A stretch of 64,000 bases of DNA from Alphaproteobacteria bacterium (GCA_017308475.1 JAFKEU010000007.1:62001-126000), one strand, 5' to 3'. Positions 18,082 through 31,141 are shown, counted from the first letter of the stretch. Notes: a model not told the origin generated them from the letters alone. Made by a program: numbers and translations.

Positions 18082-18123
18082 GGCCGCTGAGACTGGAGGC
18101 CCATACTCCAAGCCTCAGCGGCC
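18082..18123. terminator. Long hairpin between convergent genes
   Basis: GGCCGCTGAG at 18082-18091 pairs with CTCAGCGGCC at 18114-18123, with a smaller GGAG/CTCC stem inside. It sits between the 17471 gene and the end of thiC and may stop transcription from both sides. Confidence 0.5.
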
Positions 18124-18163
18124 CCATACTCTATAATTTAACAGAAGTTCCTCGCGCGGCCAA

Positions 18164-20090
<1,927 letters not shown>

Positions 20091-20112
20091 GCACGCAGTT
20101 TAGCGCCGCTGC

Positions 20113-20859
20113 CTAGCCCGCCGCAAACTGTTTGAATTCGGAAATCACCGCCCTGACCGCCGCGTCCACGATCTTTTCGCCCGCCTGGACCGATGCCTGG
20201 CTGGGGTCGGAGCCGATGCGCCCGTCCGGGAACCGGCGGCGATAATCTTCCGCATCCAGGATCGGGCCGGTGGGGGCGATGCGAGGGCTCATCGCCACCT
20301 GTCTGGCGGCTTCCGGATAGCCGAACCAGGTGACCGAAACCTCCGACGGGGTGGCATGGCTGCCCTCGCCCACCGGAAAAAGCTGGCGGCAGATGTCCAT
20401 CACGCCGGGCAGCTCCCACCAGTTGCGCAGGCAGCAGCGCAGCGGCGGATTGTTGTGGCCGTGCCGGTCAAACGTGACGCCGTGATAGATCTCGCTGAAC
20501 GCCGCCGTGATGGTGGCGATATTGCCGCCATGGCCGTTCAGCCAGTAGAGCTTTTCGAAGCCGTGGCGGGCCAGCGACTGCGCCCAGTCGATCATCGTGG
20601 CGATCATCGTGGTGGGGCGCAGCGTGATGGTGCCGGGAAAAGCCATGTGATGCTGCGCCTGGCCGACATTGAATGTGGGTGCGACCAGGATGCCCGCTTC
20701 GTCGCCGGCACGCCGGCCGATGATCTCAGGACACAGGGCGTCGGTGCCCAGAAGGCCGTTGGGGCCGTGCTGTTCGGTCGAGCCAATGGGAATGAGGATC
20801 GCCCGGGAACGGGCCAGATGGGCCTCGACCTCCGGCCAGGTGGAAAGCTGAAGTTGCAT
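20113..20859 (-). CDS. Creatininase-family amidohydrolase
   Basis: A 248-residue metal-dependent hydrolase of the creatininase family. Metal-binding segments are visible in [17 protein letters not shown] (Glu, His, Asp), [11 protein letters not shown] and the later [12 protein letters not shown]. Members include creatininase, a deformylase of archaeal riboflavin synthesis and MftE, so the substrate cannot be set. The ATG at 20859 is preceded by AAGGCG and starts at the family N-terminus; a longer frame runs over the acs promoter. It lies between the thiC leader and the divergent acs gene, with only 70 bp shared with acs for two promoters. Confidence 0.8.
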   Translation of the reverse strand: MQLQLSTWPEVEAHLARSRAILIPIGSTEQHGPNGLLGTDALCPEIIGRRAGDEAGILVAPTFNVGQAQHHMAFPGTITLRPTTMIATMIDWAQSLARHGFEKLYWLNGHGGNIATITAAFSEIYHGVTFDRHGHNNPPLRCCLRNWWELPGVMDICRQLFPVGEGSHATPSEVSVTWFGYPEAARQVAMSPRIAPTGPILDAEDYRRRFPDGRIGSDPSQASVQAGEKIVDAAVRAVISEFKQFAAG

Positions 20860-20929
20860 GATGCGCCTTGCGGTTGACGGGTGGATCATAGCACCATCGC
20901 GCCAGAGGAAAGCCCAAAAGAGCAGGATT

Positions 20930-22864
<1,935 letters not shown>

Positions 22865-22865
22865 C

Positions 22866-23027
22866 GTGGCTGTATTTCTTTATCTTCTTGCGGCCATGGG
22901 GCTGGCCTATTGGGCGAAGATCCATGGCCGCAACGCCGGACTGTGGTTCGTGCTGGGCGTGGTGCTGACGCCGCTGGGCGGGTCGATCGCGCTGATGGCG
23001 GCAGACCGGTTCGGGCTGCGCATCTAG
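22866..23027 (+). CDS. 53-residue hypothetical membrane protein
   Basis: A short frame starting with GTG one base after the acs stop. The protein has two hydrophobic stretches, VFLYLLAAMGLAYWAKIHGR and LWFVLGVVLTPLGGSIAL, separated by a polar turn, and so forms a helical hairpin. The pattern (WAKxxGRNxGLWFxLGVxxTPLGG) is familiar from small uncharacterised membrane proteins. It would be co-transcribed with acs. The ribosome binding site is weak, so translation may be coupled to acs. It overlaps the convergent small gene by 4 bp. Confidence 0.5.
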   Translation: MAVFLYLLAAMGLAYWAKIHGRNAGLWFVLGVVLTPLGGSIALMAADRFGLRI

Positions 23028-23194
23028 CCGCGCTTCAGCGCCAGGGTGATGTGCGAGGGCTCGCCCGGCATGCGATAGCCGGTGCCCCGATCCACCAGAT
23101 AATAGCCCGCCGCCGCCGCGCTGAGCATGAGGGCGCACAACAGCAGCAGGATAAGCGTGCCGCCCGGATCGGGGTGGAACCTGGTCTTTCGCAT
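23024..23194 (-). CDS. Small hypothetical membrane protein
   Basis: A 56-residue protein with one strong hydrophobic helix (TLILLLLCALMLSAAAAGYY) and a short polar tail ending in HITLALKRG. An in-frame ATG 18 bp upstream (23212) is also possible; neither start has a clear ribosome binding site. It is convergent with the 53-residue frame after acs and upstream of nothing obvious. Recognition is by hydrophobicity only. Confidence 0.4.
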   Translation of the reverse strand: MRKTRFHPDPGGTLILLLLCALMLSAAAAGYYLVDRGTGYRMPGEPSHITLALKRG

Positions 23195-23347
23195 GGTGGC
23201 TTTCGTCCGCATGGAAGTGCAAACGGGTTCCCCGCGCTGCGGGTTCCTGAACCGCCGGTTCCCTGGTCCCGGCGGGCCCGCGCGGGGCGGCGTTCGCCGC
23301 GCGAAACGGTCGTCGCACGACGCAGTCGCCGGCGACGGACCGCTTCT

Positions 23348-23662
23348 TCAGCCTCGACCTGTGCCGCCGGACATAAGCGCGGCGAACCCGTCCATCGCCG
23401 TCGCCAGATCGATGTCCTTCTGCGTCACCCCGCCCGCGTCGTGGGTGGCCAGGGTCACGTCCACGCGGTTGTAGACGTTGAACCATTCGGGGTGGTGATC
23501 CATCTTCGCCGCCAGAAGCGCTGCCCGGGTCATGAAGGCAAAGGCGGCATCGAAATCCACGAACGTGAAGCGGCGGCGGATCGCCTCGCGGTCCTTGGCC
23601 AGTTCCCAGTCGGGCAGGCGTTTCAGGGCGTTTTTCAGTTCGTCAATCGTCAGCTTCGCCAT
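23348..23662 (-). CDS. phhB: 4a-hydroxytetrahydrobiopterin dehydratase
   Basis: Pterin-4a-carbinolamine dehydratase, which regenerates the pterin cofactor after aromatic amino acid hydroxylation. The family signature [18 protein letters not shown], with the His-His-Pro-Glu-Trp motif and the following [15 protein letters not shown], is intact. Length of 104 residues from the ATG at 23662 is typical. The start overlaps the end of thpR by 20 bp, so it is the last gene of the murJ-thpR-phhB string. No phenylalanine hydroxylase gene lies in the window. Confidence 0.9.
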   Translation of the reverse strand: MAKLTIDELKNALKRLPDWELAKDREAIRRRFTFVDFDAAFAFMTRAALLAAKMDHHPEWFNVYNRVDVTLATHDAGGVTQKDIDLATAMDGFAALMSGGTGRG

Positions 23663-24221
23663 CGTCGAACTCCTCGCCAAGATGCTCAAACGACCGCAAG
23701 GGACAGTCCTCTTCCACGCGATAGATGCTGCCGTCGCTGGTCAGCCGGCTGGAATAAAGATGAAACCCCTCCACCGCAAACGTGGTGCTGGTGTAAAGCG
23801 CATGGTGCGTCAGCCATTCGCGCAGCTTGTCCATGTCGGGATGGCGCAGCCGTGCCAGGGTGACATGGGGCGTGAATTTGTGGGCATCTTGCGGCTGGCC
23901 GACGCGGCGGATGGCGTTGTCCACCTTGCGCTGCAGGTGATCGAGCGCGGGATTGGGGCGCACCGCGGCCCACAGGCTGTGCGGCTGCCGGTTTCCGAAC
24001 TGGCCCACGCCGTGCATCTGCAGCTCGAAGGCGGGGGCGTCGATGCCCGCCAGCGCATCCTTGAGCGCGGCCATGTCCCGGCCATCCACCTCGCCGATGA
24101 AGCGCAGGGTCAGGTGCATCTGTTCACGCGTCCGCCAGCGCGCGCCCGGAACCCCGCCCTGGATCAGCAGCAGCGACCGGGCAACGGCATCGGGGATGGA
24201 CAGCGCCACGAACAGCCGCAT
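23643..24221 (-). CDS. thpR: RNA 2',3'-cyclic phosphodiesterase (2H family)
   Basis: A 192-residue 2H phosphoesterase that opens 2',3'-cyclic phosphates on RNA, formerly called 2'-5' RNA ligase. Both catalytic HxT motifs are present: [10 protein letters not shown] near residue 36 and HVTLARLRH near residue 123. The N-terminus [13 protein letters not shown] is family-typical. It starts 3 bp after the murJ stop and overlaps phhB by 20 bp. An acidic C-terminal tail ([10 protein letters not shown]) extends slightly beyond the usual end. Confidence 0.9.
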   Translation of the reverse strand: MRLFVALSIPDAVARSLLLIQGGVPGARWRTREQMHLTLRFIGEVDGRDMAALKDALAGIDAPAFELQMHGVGQFGNRQPHSLWAAVRPNPALDHLQRKVDNAIRRVGQPQDAHKFTPHVTLARLRHPDMDKLREWLTHHALYTSTTFAVEGFHLYSSRLTSDGSIYRVEEDCPLRSFEHLGEEFDDGEADD

Positions 24222-24224
24222 CGC

Positions 24225-25730
24225 TCAGGCCCTTTGCAGCGGAAGCGCCTTGCGGAACACCGCAAGGACCGCGCCATAGAATACCGCGGCCAGCAGGATC
24301 GCCGCCGCCAGCGCCGCGATATCGCCATAGCGGCCCGCCAGGCCGACGCCGATCCAGGCACCCGCCCCGCAGGCCAGCGCCGCTGCCAGCGCGGCGGGCA
24401 GCGAGCGGACAAAGATGGTTTCGATCGCCAGCAGTTCGCGGCTGCGGCCGTACCAGGTCAGGACGCCGACATTGATCCACGCGCCGAAGGCCGTGCCCAG
24501 CGCAATTCCGGCCACGCCCAGTCCCATCCCCCAGACAAAGACGAATTTCAGCGCGATGTTGCAGGTCATGGCGATCAGCGTGGCACGCATGGGCGTGGCA
24601 GTATCGTGGCGCGCATAGAAGGTGGGCGCCAGGATGCGTATCAGCGCCATGGCGGGAAGGCCGATGCCATAGGCAGCCAGCACCTGTGCCGCAAGGCCGG
24701 CGGCGCCCCGGTCGAAGGCGCCATGCGCGAAGATCGCGCGCATGATGGTGCCGGGAATGGCGATAAAGGCGCAGACGAATGGCAGCGTCAGCAGCAGGGT
24801 CAGCGCCGCCGAACGGTTCTGCGCCGTGTCCGACCCGGCCCGGTCGCCGCGTGCCAGCCGTGCCGACATTTCCGGCAGCAGCACGGTGCCCAGCGCGATG
24901 CCCAGAACGCCCAGCGGCAACTGGTTGATGCGGTCGGCATAGTACAGCACCGTCCGGCTGCCGGTGGGCAAAAGGCTGGCGATGATGGTGTCGATGAAAG
25001 GTGAAATCACCACGCTGGCGGCGCCGATGGTCACTGCGCCGAAGGCGATGAAGAACTCCTTCACTTCCGGCGTCCAGCGCGGCCAGGTCAGGTGCAGCCA
25101 CAGCCCTTCCTTCCATCCGGCCCACAGGATGAATACCAGCTGCAGCACGCCGCCCAGCAGCACGCCCCAGGCCGCCGCATAGGCCGCGCTGGCAAACCAG
25201 TGCCAGGCGACCAGGGCGGCGATCATGCTGAGGTTGAGCAGGTTCGACCAGGCCGCCGCCGCCCAGAAGCGGTCGATGGCGTTCAGCATCGCCGACAACT
25301 GCACCGCGACCAGCGTCAGCATCAGATAGGGAAAGGTCACGCGCGCCAGCGACACGGTCAGGGCGAATTGCTGCGGATTGTCGACAAAGCCGGGCGAGAC
25401 CAGGGTGATGAGATGGGGCATGAAGACCATCGCCAGCACCAGCAGCAAGGCCTGCGCCGCCATCTGCCAGGAGAATATCTGGTCGGCAAAGCGGGCGGCC
25501 TCATCCCTTTGGCCCTTCGCATACAGCGCGGCGTAGCGCGGCAGGAAGGCGGGGTTGATCGTGCCTTCGCCGAAGATGGCGCGGAAATTGTTGGGGAACA
25601 GGAAGGCCACCAGAAAGGCATCGGACAGGATGCCCTTGCCCAATATCCAGGCCAGCAGCGCGTCGCGGACAAAGCCGGTGATGCGCGAGGCCAGGGTGAA
25701 GCCACCGACCGAGAGGAGCTTGCGGAACAT
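24225..25730 (-). CDS. murJ: Lipid II flippase MurJ
   Basis: A 501-residue membrane protein with about 14 helices that flips the peptidoglycan precursor lipid II across the inner membrane. The MviN/MurJ start is clear (GGFTLASRITGFVRDALLAW, then SDAFLVAFLFPNNFRAIFGE and FLPRYA), with the functionally important Arg residues in SRITGFVRD and NNFRAIFGEG. Length is standard. It is 10 bp downstream of the arylesterase stop and 3 bp upstream of thpR, so it belongs to a longer minus-strand operon. Confidence 0.95.
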   Translation of the reverse strand: MFRKLLSVGGFTLASRITGFVRDALLAWILGKGILSDAFLVAFLFPNNFRAIFGEGTINPAFLPRYAALYAKGQRDEAARFADQIFSWQMAAQALLLVLAMVFMPHLITLVSPGFVDNPQQFALTVSLARVTFPYLMLTLVAVQLSAMLNAIDRFWAAAAWSNLLNLSMIAALVAWHWFASAAYAAAWGVLLGGVLQLVFILWAGWKEGLWLHLTWPRWTPEVKEFFIAFGAVTIGAASVVISPFIDTIIASLLPTGSRTVLYYADRINQLPLGVLGIALGTVLLPEMSARLARGDRAGSDTAQNRSAALTLLLTLPFVCAFIAIPGTIMRAIFAHGAFDRGAAGLAAQVLAAYGIGLPAMALIRILAPTFYARHDTATPMRATLIAMTCNIALKFVFVWGMGLGVAGIALGTAFGAWINVGVLTWYGRSRELLAIETIFVRSLPAALAAALACGAGAWIGVGLAGRYGDIAALAAAILLAAVFYGAVLAVFRKALPLQRA

Positions 25731-25740
25731 CAGCGCGGCG

Positions 25741-26364
25741 TCACTTGTGTATGAGCTTCTGGACCAGGGGAAGCATGCGCGAAACGATGACCTTGACGCC
25801 CTGCGGGTTGGGATGCATGCCGTCGGCCTGGTTGAGCTTCGGGTTCATCGCCACCCCGTCGAGGAAGAAGGGATAGAATAGCACACCATATTCCCCGGCC
25901 AGCCGCGGATAGATGGCGTCGAATGCCTTGACATATTCCTCGCCAAGATTGCGCTGGGCCATCATGCCGGTCAGCAGCACCTTCACATTCGCGGCTTTCA
26001 GTTTTTTCAGGATCGCCGCGAGGTTCTTCTCGGTCTCCGCCGGCGGGATGCCGCGCAGCATGTCGTTGGAGCCCAGCTCGATGATGGCTGCCCGGGGATG
26101 GTCGGCCAGCGACCAGTCCAGCCGCGACAGGCCGCCCGCGCTGGTGTCGCCGGAAACGCCCGCATTGATCACCTGGGCATCGATGCCCTTCTTCTTCAGC
26201 GCCGCCTGAAGCTGAACGGGAAATTCGGTGCCCGGCGGCAGGCCATAGCCCTGGGTCAGGCTGGAGCCAAGGGCCAATATCTTGACAGGTGCGGCTACCG
26301 CCTGCCCCGCTCCTGACATGACCAGGACCATGCTAAGGAACCAAACGACTATACGCGGCATCAT
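25741..26364 (-). CDS. tesA: Exported SGNH/GDSL esterase (arylesterase, TesA-like)
   Basis: A 207-residue periplasmic esterase/lysophospholipase. Signal peptide MMPRIVVWFLSMVLVMSGAG, cleavage near VAA-APV. SGNH blocks: the nucleophile block ALGSSLTQGYG, the Gly block INAGVSGDTSAGG, the Asn block IELGSNDMLRG and the Asp-His block DGMHPNPQG. It starts at 26364 (a second ATG follows at once). It is divergent from the ybbA/ybbP-like genes 24 bp away, the same arrangement as tesA-ybbAP in E. coli. The frame extends far upstream of the start over ybbA only because of the GC content. Confidence 0.88.
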   Translation of the reverse strand: MMPRIVVWFLSMVLVMSGAGQAVAAPVKILALGSSLTQGYGLPPGTEFPVQLQAALKKKGIDAQVINAGVSGDTSAGGLSRLDWSLADHPRAAIIELGSNDMLRGIPPAETEKNLAAILKKLKAANVKVLLTGMMAQRNLGEEYVKAFDAIYPRLAGEYGVLFYPFFLDGVAMNPKLNQADGMHPNPQGVKVIVSRMLPLVQKLIHK

Positions 26365-26388
26365 TTTCAGGTTGGTATCCGAGTCGCC

Positions 26389-27123
26389 ATGAACAATCCC
26401 CCCGCCGACATTCACCCGGGCGCTTCCGAATTGCCAGCCCTGCAACTGTCCGACGTGCGGTTGACGCTGAAAAGCATGGCCGGTCCGGTGGACATATTGA
26501 CCGGCATCGACCTGACCGTGGCCGCCGGGCAGACCGTCGCGCTGACGGGGCCATCGGGCTCGGGAAAATCCTCGCTGCTGATGGTGGCTGCGGGACTGGA
26601 AAAACCCACCGCCGGCCGCGTGGTGGTGGCGGGCACCGACATCACCCGCATGGGCGAGGACGCGGCGGCGCGCTTTCGCCTGGGCCGCGTGGGCATCGTG
26701 TTCCAGTCGTTCCACCTGATCCCCACCATGACGGCGCTGGAGAATGTCGCCGTGCCGCTGGAGCTCATGGGCGTAGCCGACGCCTTCGACCGGGCCGAGC
26801 GCGAACTGCGCGAAGTCGGGCTGATCCTGCGCACCGATCACTATCCGGGCCAGCTGTCCGGCGGCGAGCAGCAGCGCGTGGCGCTGGCCCGCGCGCTGGC
26901 GCCGGGCCCACAGATTCTTTTCGCCGACGAGCCGACCGGCAACCTGGACAGCGGCACGGGCGCGGGAATCGCGGACCTGATTTTCTCGCTGAATGGCGAA
27001 CGCGGCGCGACGCTGTTTCTGGTGACCCATGAGGACTCGCTGGCCCGGCGCTGCGGCCGGGTGCTGCGCATGGCGGACGGCCGGATCGTGGCGGATTCGC
27101 TTTCTGCGGCGGCCGGCGCATGA
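26389..27123 (+). CDS. ybbA: ABC transporter ATP-binding protein (YbbA/LolD-like)
   Basis: A 244-residue ATPase of the MacB/LolD/YbbA group. Walker A is GPSGSGKSS (about residues 52-60), the Q-loop FQSFHL, the signature LSGGEQQRVALARAL, Walker B ILFADEPTGNLD and the switch His in LVTHEDSL. It partners the FtsX-like permease that overlaps its end by 4 bp. Such type VII ABC systems drive periplasmic conformational work rather than transport. The divergent esterase gene suggests a role in envelope lipid turnover, but this is an inference. Confidence 0.92.
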   Translation: MNNPPADIHPGASELPALQLSDVRLTLKSMAGPVDILTGIDLTVAAGQTVALTGPSGSGKSSLLMVAAGLEKPTAGRVVVAGTDITRMGEDAAARFRLGRVGIVFQSFHLIPTMTALENVAVPLELMGVADAFDRAERELREVGLILRTDHYPGQLSGGEQQRVALARALAPGPQILFADEPTGNLDSGTGAGIADLIFSLNGERGATLFLVTHEDSLARRCGRVLRMADGRIVADSLSAAAGA

Positions 27124-29645
27124 ACCGGCTGCGGCTTGCCATGAGGTTCGCGCGGCGCGAATTGCGCGGCGGCTTTGCGGGCTTTCGCATCTTCTTTCTG
27201 TGCCTGGCACTGGGCTCGGCGGCGATCGCGGGCGTGGAATCGCTCAGTGAAGCCTTCCTGACCGGGCTTCAGGACCAGGGCCAGGTAATCCTGGGCGGCG
27301 ATGTCTCCGTCCGGCTGGTGCATCGTCCCGCCAGCGCCGCGGAGCGCGCCTTCCTGGACCGGCAAGGCCGCGTTTCAGAGACGATCTCCATGCGGGCGAT
27401 GGTCTATGCGCAGGCCAATCAGGGCCGCCAGCTTGTGGAACTGAAGGCAGTCGATGACCGCTGGCCGCTATTCGGCAGCCCGCGCTTTGGCCCGCCGCAG
27501 CAGCTGTCGGACGTGATCGCCTGTGAAGATGACGGCGTGTGCGGCGTGGCGGCCGAGCAGGCGCTGTTCGACCGGATGCATGTGAAGCGCGGCGACCTGG
27601 TGCGGCTGGGCAACGCCACCTTCCGGCTGATGGGCGTTCTCGAGAAAGAGCCGGATCGCGTTTCCACGGGCTTTTCGCTGGGCCCGCGGCTTCTTTTGTC
27701 GGCCAGGGGCCTGCCGGCGACCGGGCTGGTCACGCCCGAAAGCCTGGTCAATTACAGCTATCGCGTCGCGCTGAAGCCGGGCATATCCATCGCCGGATTC
27801 CGCGCCGCCGCGACGGGCGCCTTTCCCGACGCGGGCTGGCAGATCCGCGACCGCCACGATGCGGCGCCCGGCATCCGCCGCTTCGTCGAGCAGCTCACCA
27901 TGTTCCTGACCCTGGTGGGGCTGGTGGCGCTGGGCGTGGCGGGCGTGGGCGCCGGCCAGGCGATCCTGGCCTTCCTGGACCGCAAGCGTACCGACATCGC
28001 CATCCTGAAGGCGATGGGCGCGGGCGGCGGCTTCGTCTTTCTCACTTTTTTCCTGCAGGTGATGGCAGTTGCCGTGACCGCGACGGTGCTGGGCGCCGCC
28101 ATCGGCGCAGCGCTGCCCTTCGCCGTGGTGTGGATCTATGGCGAAGCGCTGCCGGTGCCGCCCAGCTTCGGGCTATATCCCATGCCCATCCTTCTGTCGC
28201 TGGCCTTCGGGCTTCTGTCGGCGGTGGCCTTTTCGGTGCCGCCGCTGGCGCGCGCGCGCGACGTGCCGCCCGCCAGCCTGTTCCGCGACGTCGTGGCACC
28301 GGCGCGGGCGGAAGGGCAGAATTTCTATCGCGGCATTTCCGCCGCAGCGGCGGCCGGCGTGATGGTGCTGACCCTGCTGGTGGCGCCTTCGCCCGTCTTT
28401 GCCGCGCAATTCCTGGTCGGCGCCGTTGCTTCGCTGGCGCTGCTCAGGCTGCTGGCGGAGGGGTTGCGCCGGGTAATATCCGCCCTGCCCCGATCGCACT
28501 CCCCGCTGCTGCGCCTGGCGCTGGCCAATCTGGTGCGGCCCGGCGCGGCGACCGCCGGCATCGTCACCGCGCTGGGGCTGGGGCTGACGCTGCTGGCCAC
28601 CGTCACCCTGCTTTCCGCCACCATCAACCATCAGGTCTCCGGCGCCCTGCCCGCGCGCGCGCCCAGCTTCTTCTTCGTCGACATCCAGCCAGGCGAGGCC
28701 GAAGCCTTCGACCGCGTGATCCACGGCTTTTCGAGCGCCAGCGAGTATCAGCGCACGCCGATGATCCGTGGACGGATCACCGCGCTGAACGGCGTTCCCG
28801 CAGCGAAGGCCGAAGTCGCGTCCGACGCCAAATGGGCACTGAACGGCGACCGCGGCATCACCTATGCCGCCACGCCCCCGCCCGGCACCAAGATCACCGA
28901 AGGCAAATGGTGGGCGCCGGACTATCGCGGCCCCACACTGATCTCGCTGGACGAGGCCATCGCCAGGGGCACCGGCCTGAAGATCGGCGACACCATGACC
29001 CTCAATGTGCTGGGGCGGGAGTTCAAGGGCACCATTGCCAGCCTGCGGGACGTGGATTTCACCAATGGCGGCCAGAATTTCGTGCTGGTGCTGTCGCCCG
29101 GCCTGATCGACAAGGCGCCGCACGCCTTCCTGGCCACGGTGCGGGTGAGCGACGCCCAGGAGAACGCGCTCTACATGGCGGTGACGGGCCGCTTCCCAAA
29201 CATCTCCACCATCCGGGTCAAGGACGCCATCGCCCAGGTGCAGGGGCTTCTGTCGTCGCTGGCCGACGGGGTGAGCGCGGCCAGCCTGGTCACCATCCTT
29301 GCGGGACTGCTGGTGCTGGCGGGCGCCATCGCCGCGGGTGCGCGGGCGCGGCTGTACGACGCCACCATCCTGAAAGTGCTGGGCGCGACGCGGGCGCGAA
29401 TCGCGATCGTCTATCTGATCGAATATGGCGTCCTGGGCGCCGCCACGGGCCTGATCGCGCTGGTGGCCGGGACGCTGGCGGCCTGGGCCATCGCCTGGTC
29501 GATCCTGGACGTGCCGCTGAGTTTCGACGGCCGGGCGGTGGCGGTCACCGTGCTGGGCGGCGGGGCGGCGACGCTGCTGTTCGGGATGGCGGGCGCCCTG
29601 GCGGCCCTGTCGGTGCGGCCCGCGCGACGGCTAAGGTCGGCTTAA
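27120..29645 (+). CDS. ybbP: FtsX-like ABC permease (YbbP family)
   Basis: An 841-residue membrane protein. A first helix (FRIFFLCLALGSAAIAGVES) is followed by a large periplasmic domain, three FtsX-type helices (LFLTLVGLVALGVAGVGAGQ, LTFFLQVMAVAVTATVLGAA, LYPMPILLSLAFGLLSAVAF), a middle helix pair, a second periplasmic domain, and a second FtsX set at the end (LVTILAGLLVLAGAIAAGA, LGAATGLIALVAGTLAAWAI). This duplicated layout and size match YbbP. ATG overlaps the stop of the ATPase gene. Confidence 0.9.
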   Translation: MNRLRLAMRFARRELRGGFAGFRIFFLCLALGSAAIAGVESLSEAFLTGLQDQGQVILGGDVSVRLVHRPASAAERAFLDRQGRVSETISMRAMVYAQANQGRQLVELKAVDDRWPLFGSPRFGPPQQLSDVIACEDDGVCGVAAEQALFDRMHVKRGDLVRLGNATFRLMGVLEKEPDRVSTGFSLGPRLLLSARGLPATGLVTPESLVNYSYRVALKPGISIAGFRAAATGAFPDAGWQIRDRHDAAPGIRRFVEQLTMFLTLVGLVALGVAGVGAGQAILAFLDRKRTDIAILKAMGAGGGFVFLTFFLQVMAVAVTATVLGAAIGAALPFAVVWIYGEALPVPPSFGLYPMPILLSLAFGLLSAVAFSVPPLARARDVPPASLFRDVVAPARAEGQNFYRGISAAAAAGVMVLTLLVAPSPVFAAQFLVGAVASLALLRLLAEGLRRVISALPRSHSPLLRLALANLVRPGAATAGIVTALGLGLTLLATVTLLSATINHQVSGALPARAPSFFFVDIQPGEAEAFDRVIHGFSSASEYQRTPMIRGRITALNGVPAAKAEVASDAKWALNGDRGITYAATPPPGTKITEGKWWAPDYRGPTLISLDEAIARGTGLKIGDTMTLNVLGREFKGTIASLRDVDFTNGGQNFVLVLSPGLIDKAPHAFLATVRVSDAQENALYMAVTGRFPNISTIRVKDAIAQVQGLLSSLADGVSAASLVTILAGLLVLAGAIAAGARARLYDATILKVLGATRARIAIVYLIEYGVLGAATGLIALVAGTLAAWAIAWSILDVPLSFDGRAVAVTVLGGGAATLLFGMAGALAALSVRPARRLRSA

Positions 29646-29746
29646 CCTTTGCCATATCGTCATTTTTTCCCGCCGATTTCGGCGGTTCCATGCCTTGATA
29701 CGGCCACAGGAAACCACGATATAATAGCGGTCAAAGGGAGTAGAAC

Positions 29747-30496
29747 ATGGCTGACTTCGACAATCGGGTTTTGCGCGGCGCGGCAACCGCCGGCGCGATC
29801 GACACCGGCCTTCGGGCATATATGCTCAAGGTTTACAACTACATGACGGGCGCGCTGGCGCTGACCGGCGCGGTTGCCTATGTCGTGGCCCATTCGCCGG
29901 CGCTGCTGAACCTGTTCTACCAGACGGCGATGACCACGAATGGCGTGGCGCTGCAGCCCACCATCCTGGGCTGGGTGGTAATGCTGGCGCCGCTGGCGCT
30001 GGTGTTCTTCCTGTCCTTCCGGGTCATGCACATGAGCCTGGCCGCCGCACAGGCGACCTTCTGGGCCTATGCGGGCTTGGTGGGCGCGTCGCTGTCGTCG
30101 ATCCTGATCGTCTATACCGGCGCCAGCGTGGCCCTGACCTTCTTTGTCACCGCCGCCACCTTCGGCACGATGAGCCTTTGGGGCTATACCACCAAGCGCG
30201 ACCTGACCGGGTTCGGCAACTTCCTGATGATGGGCCTTATCGGCCTGCTCATCGCGATGCTGGCCAACATGTTCTTCAAGTCGCCCGCGATCAATTTCGT
30301 GGTCTCGATCCTGGGCGTGCTGATCTTCACGGGCCTGACCGCCTGGGATACCCAGAAGATCAAGAACACCTATTACCAGGTCGGCAATGACGGCACGCTG
30401 GCCGGGAAGATGGCCGTGATGGGGGCGCTGAGCCTCTATCTGGACTTCCTGAACATCTTCCTGTTCCTGCTGCGCTTCCTCGGCAACCGGAGGTAA
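29747..30496 (+). CDS. Bax inhibitor-1/YccA family membrane protein
   Basis: A 249-residue inner-membrane protein with seven predicted helices and the BI-1 features: the N-terminal LRAYMLKVYNYMTGALALTG, the central TFWAYAGLVGASLSSI and the C-terminal GLTAWDTQKIKNTYYQ, which holds the paired Asp region thought to control ion leak. Relatives include YccA, which modulates FtsH, and calcium-leak channels. AAAGGGAG precedes the ATG. It stands alone and ends in a good terminator shared with the convergent DUF2794 gene. Confidence 0.92.
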   Translation: MADFDNRVLRGAATAGAIDTGLRAYMLKVYNYMTGALALTGAVAYVVAHSPALLNLFYQTAMTTNGVALQPTILGWVVMLAPLALVFFLSFRVMHMSLAAAQATFWAYAGLVGASLSSILIVYTGASVALTFFVTAATFGTMSLWGYTTKRDLTGFGNFLMMGLIGLLIAMLANMFFKSPAINFVVSILGVLIFTGLTAWDTQKIKNTYYQVGNDGTLAGKMAVMGALSLYLDFLNIFLFLLRFLGNRR

Positions 30497-30536
30497 CCGG
30501 TAACCCCCATCCGTCACAGCTCAGGTCTGCTCTGCA

Positions 30537-30612
30537 GACACTTCGCTGCGACACCTTCCCCCTTCCGGGGTGCTTTGCACCCAAGGGGGAAGGAGGCTGG
30601 CGGAAGCTGAAG
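30537..30612. repeat. Dispersed palindromic intergenic repeat, copy 2
   Basis: A near-perfect 40-nt hairpin: CCTTCCCCCTT (30554-30564), an inner GGGTGC-TTT-GCACCC stem, and AAGGGGGAAGG (30583-30593). The outer flanks CTGCGACACC and GGCTGGCGGAAGCTGA match the repeat at 9947-10030. Confidence 0.7.
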
Positions 30613-30646
30613 ATCGCGCCGCGGAATGCGGCGCTCGAGTCGATAA

Positions 30647-30680
30647 AAGGCCCGGTGGAAACGCCGGGCCTTATTCTTTT
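30647..30680 (+). terminator. Intrinsic terminator after the BI-1 gene
   Basis: AAGGCCCGG (30647-30655) pairs with CCGGGCCTT (30664-30672), loop TGGAAACG, followed by ATTCTTTT. The stem includes the DUF2794 stop codon, so it may serve both converging genes. Confidence 0.75.
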
Positions 30681-31141
30681 GCCAGCGCCTTCAGGATCTT
30701 CCTGTCGAAGACCTTGAGCACCTGGGCAAGGTCGTGGCCGCGCTTGAGCACCAGGCCCCCATGCGCAATCACACTGTACTGGCCCTGGCGCGCCTTCAGC
30801 TTCGGCCGCTTTTCGATTCGGTACAGCGCCATTTCGCTGGCGCGCCGGAAGATCGAGAAAACCGCCGCATCGGGCAGGAAATCCAGCGCGTAATCGCGCC
30901 ATTCCCCGGCGGCGACCATGCGGCCATAGGTGTCGAGGATTCGGCTCAGTTCCCGACGGTCGAAATGGGTCGGCGCCGGGCCGGACGCCTGACCGGACCG
31001 CGCCTCCTCCGCCAGGGCGGCGGCGCGGTGGAGCGCTATTGGTTCTTCCACCATCCGAAAAGCATGATGGGGCCGGAACTTACGTCCCGCAAGCGCCGAT
31101 TCATGCCTTTCCCTGGGTTTTCCTAAGGAAATGTCATTCAT
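30671..31141 (-). CDS. DUF2794 family protein
   Basis: A 156-residue soluble protein of the DUF2794 family, which is common in alphaproteobacteria and has no known function. The conserved core runs from FDRRELSRILDTYGRMVAAG through EWRDYALDFLPDAAVFSIFR and EMALYRIEKRPKLKARQGQY. The start is uncertain: ATG at 31141 gives the length shown, while an ATG at 31054 (MVEEPIALHR) would give 127 residues, closer to the usual family size. Neither has a strong ribosome binding site. Confidence 0.8.
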   Translation of the reverse strand: MNDISLGKPRERHESALAGRKFRPHHAFRMVEEPIALHRAAALAEEARSGQASGPAPTHFDRRELSRILDTYGRMVAAGEWRDYALDFLPDAAVFSIFRRASEMALYRIEKRPKLKARQGQYSVIAHGGLVLKRGHDLAQVLKVFDRKILKALAKE

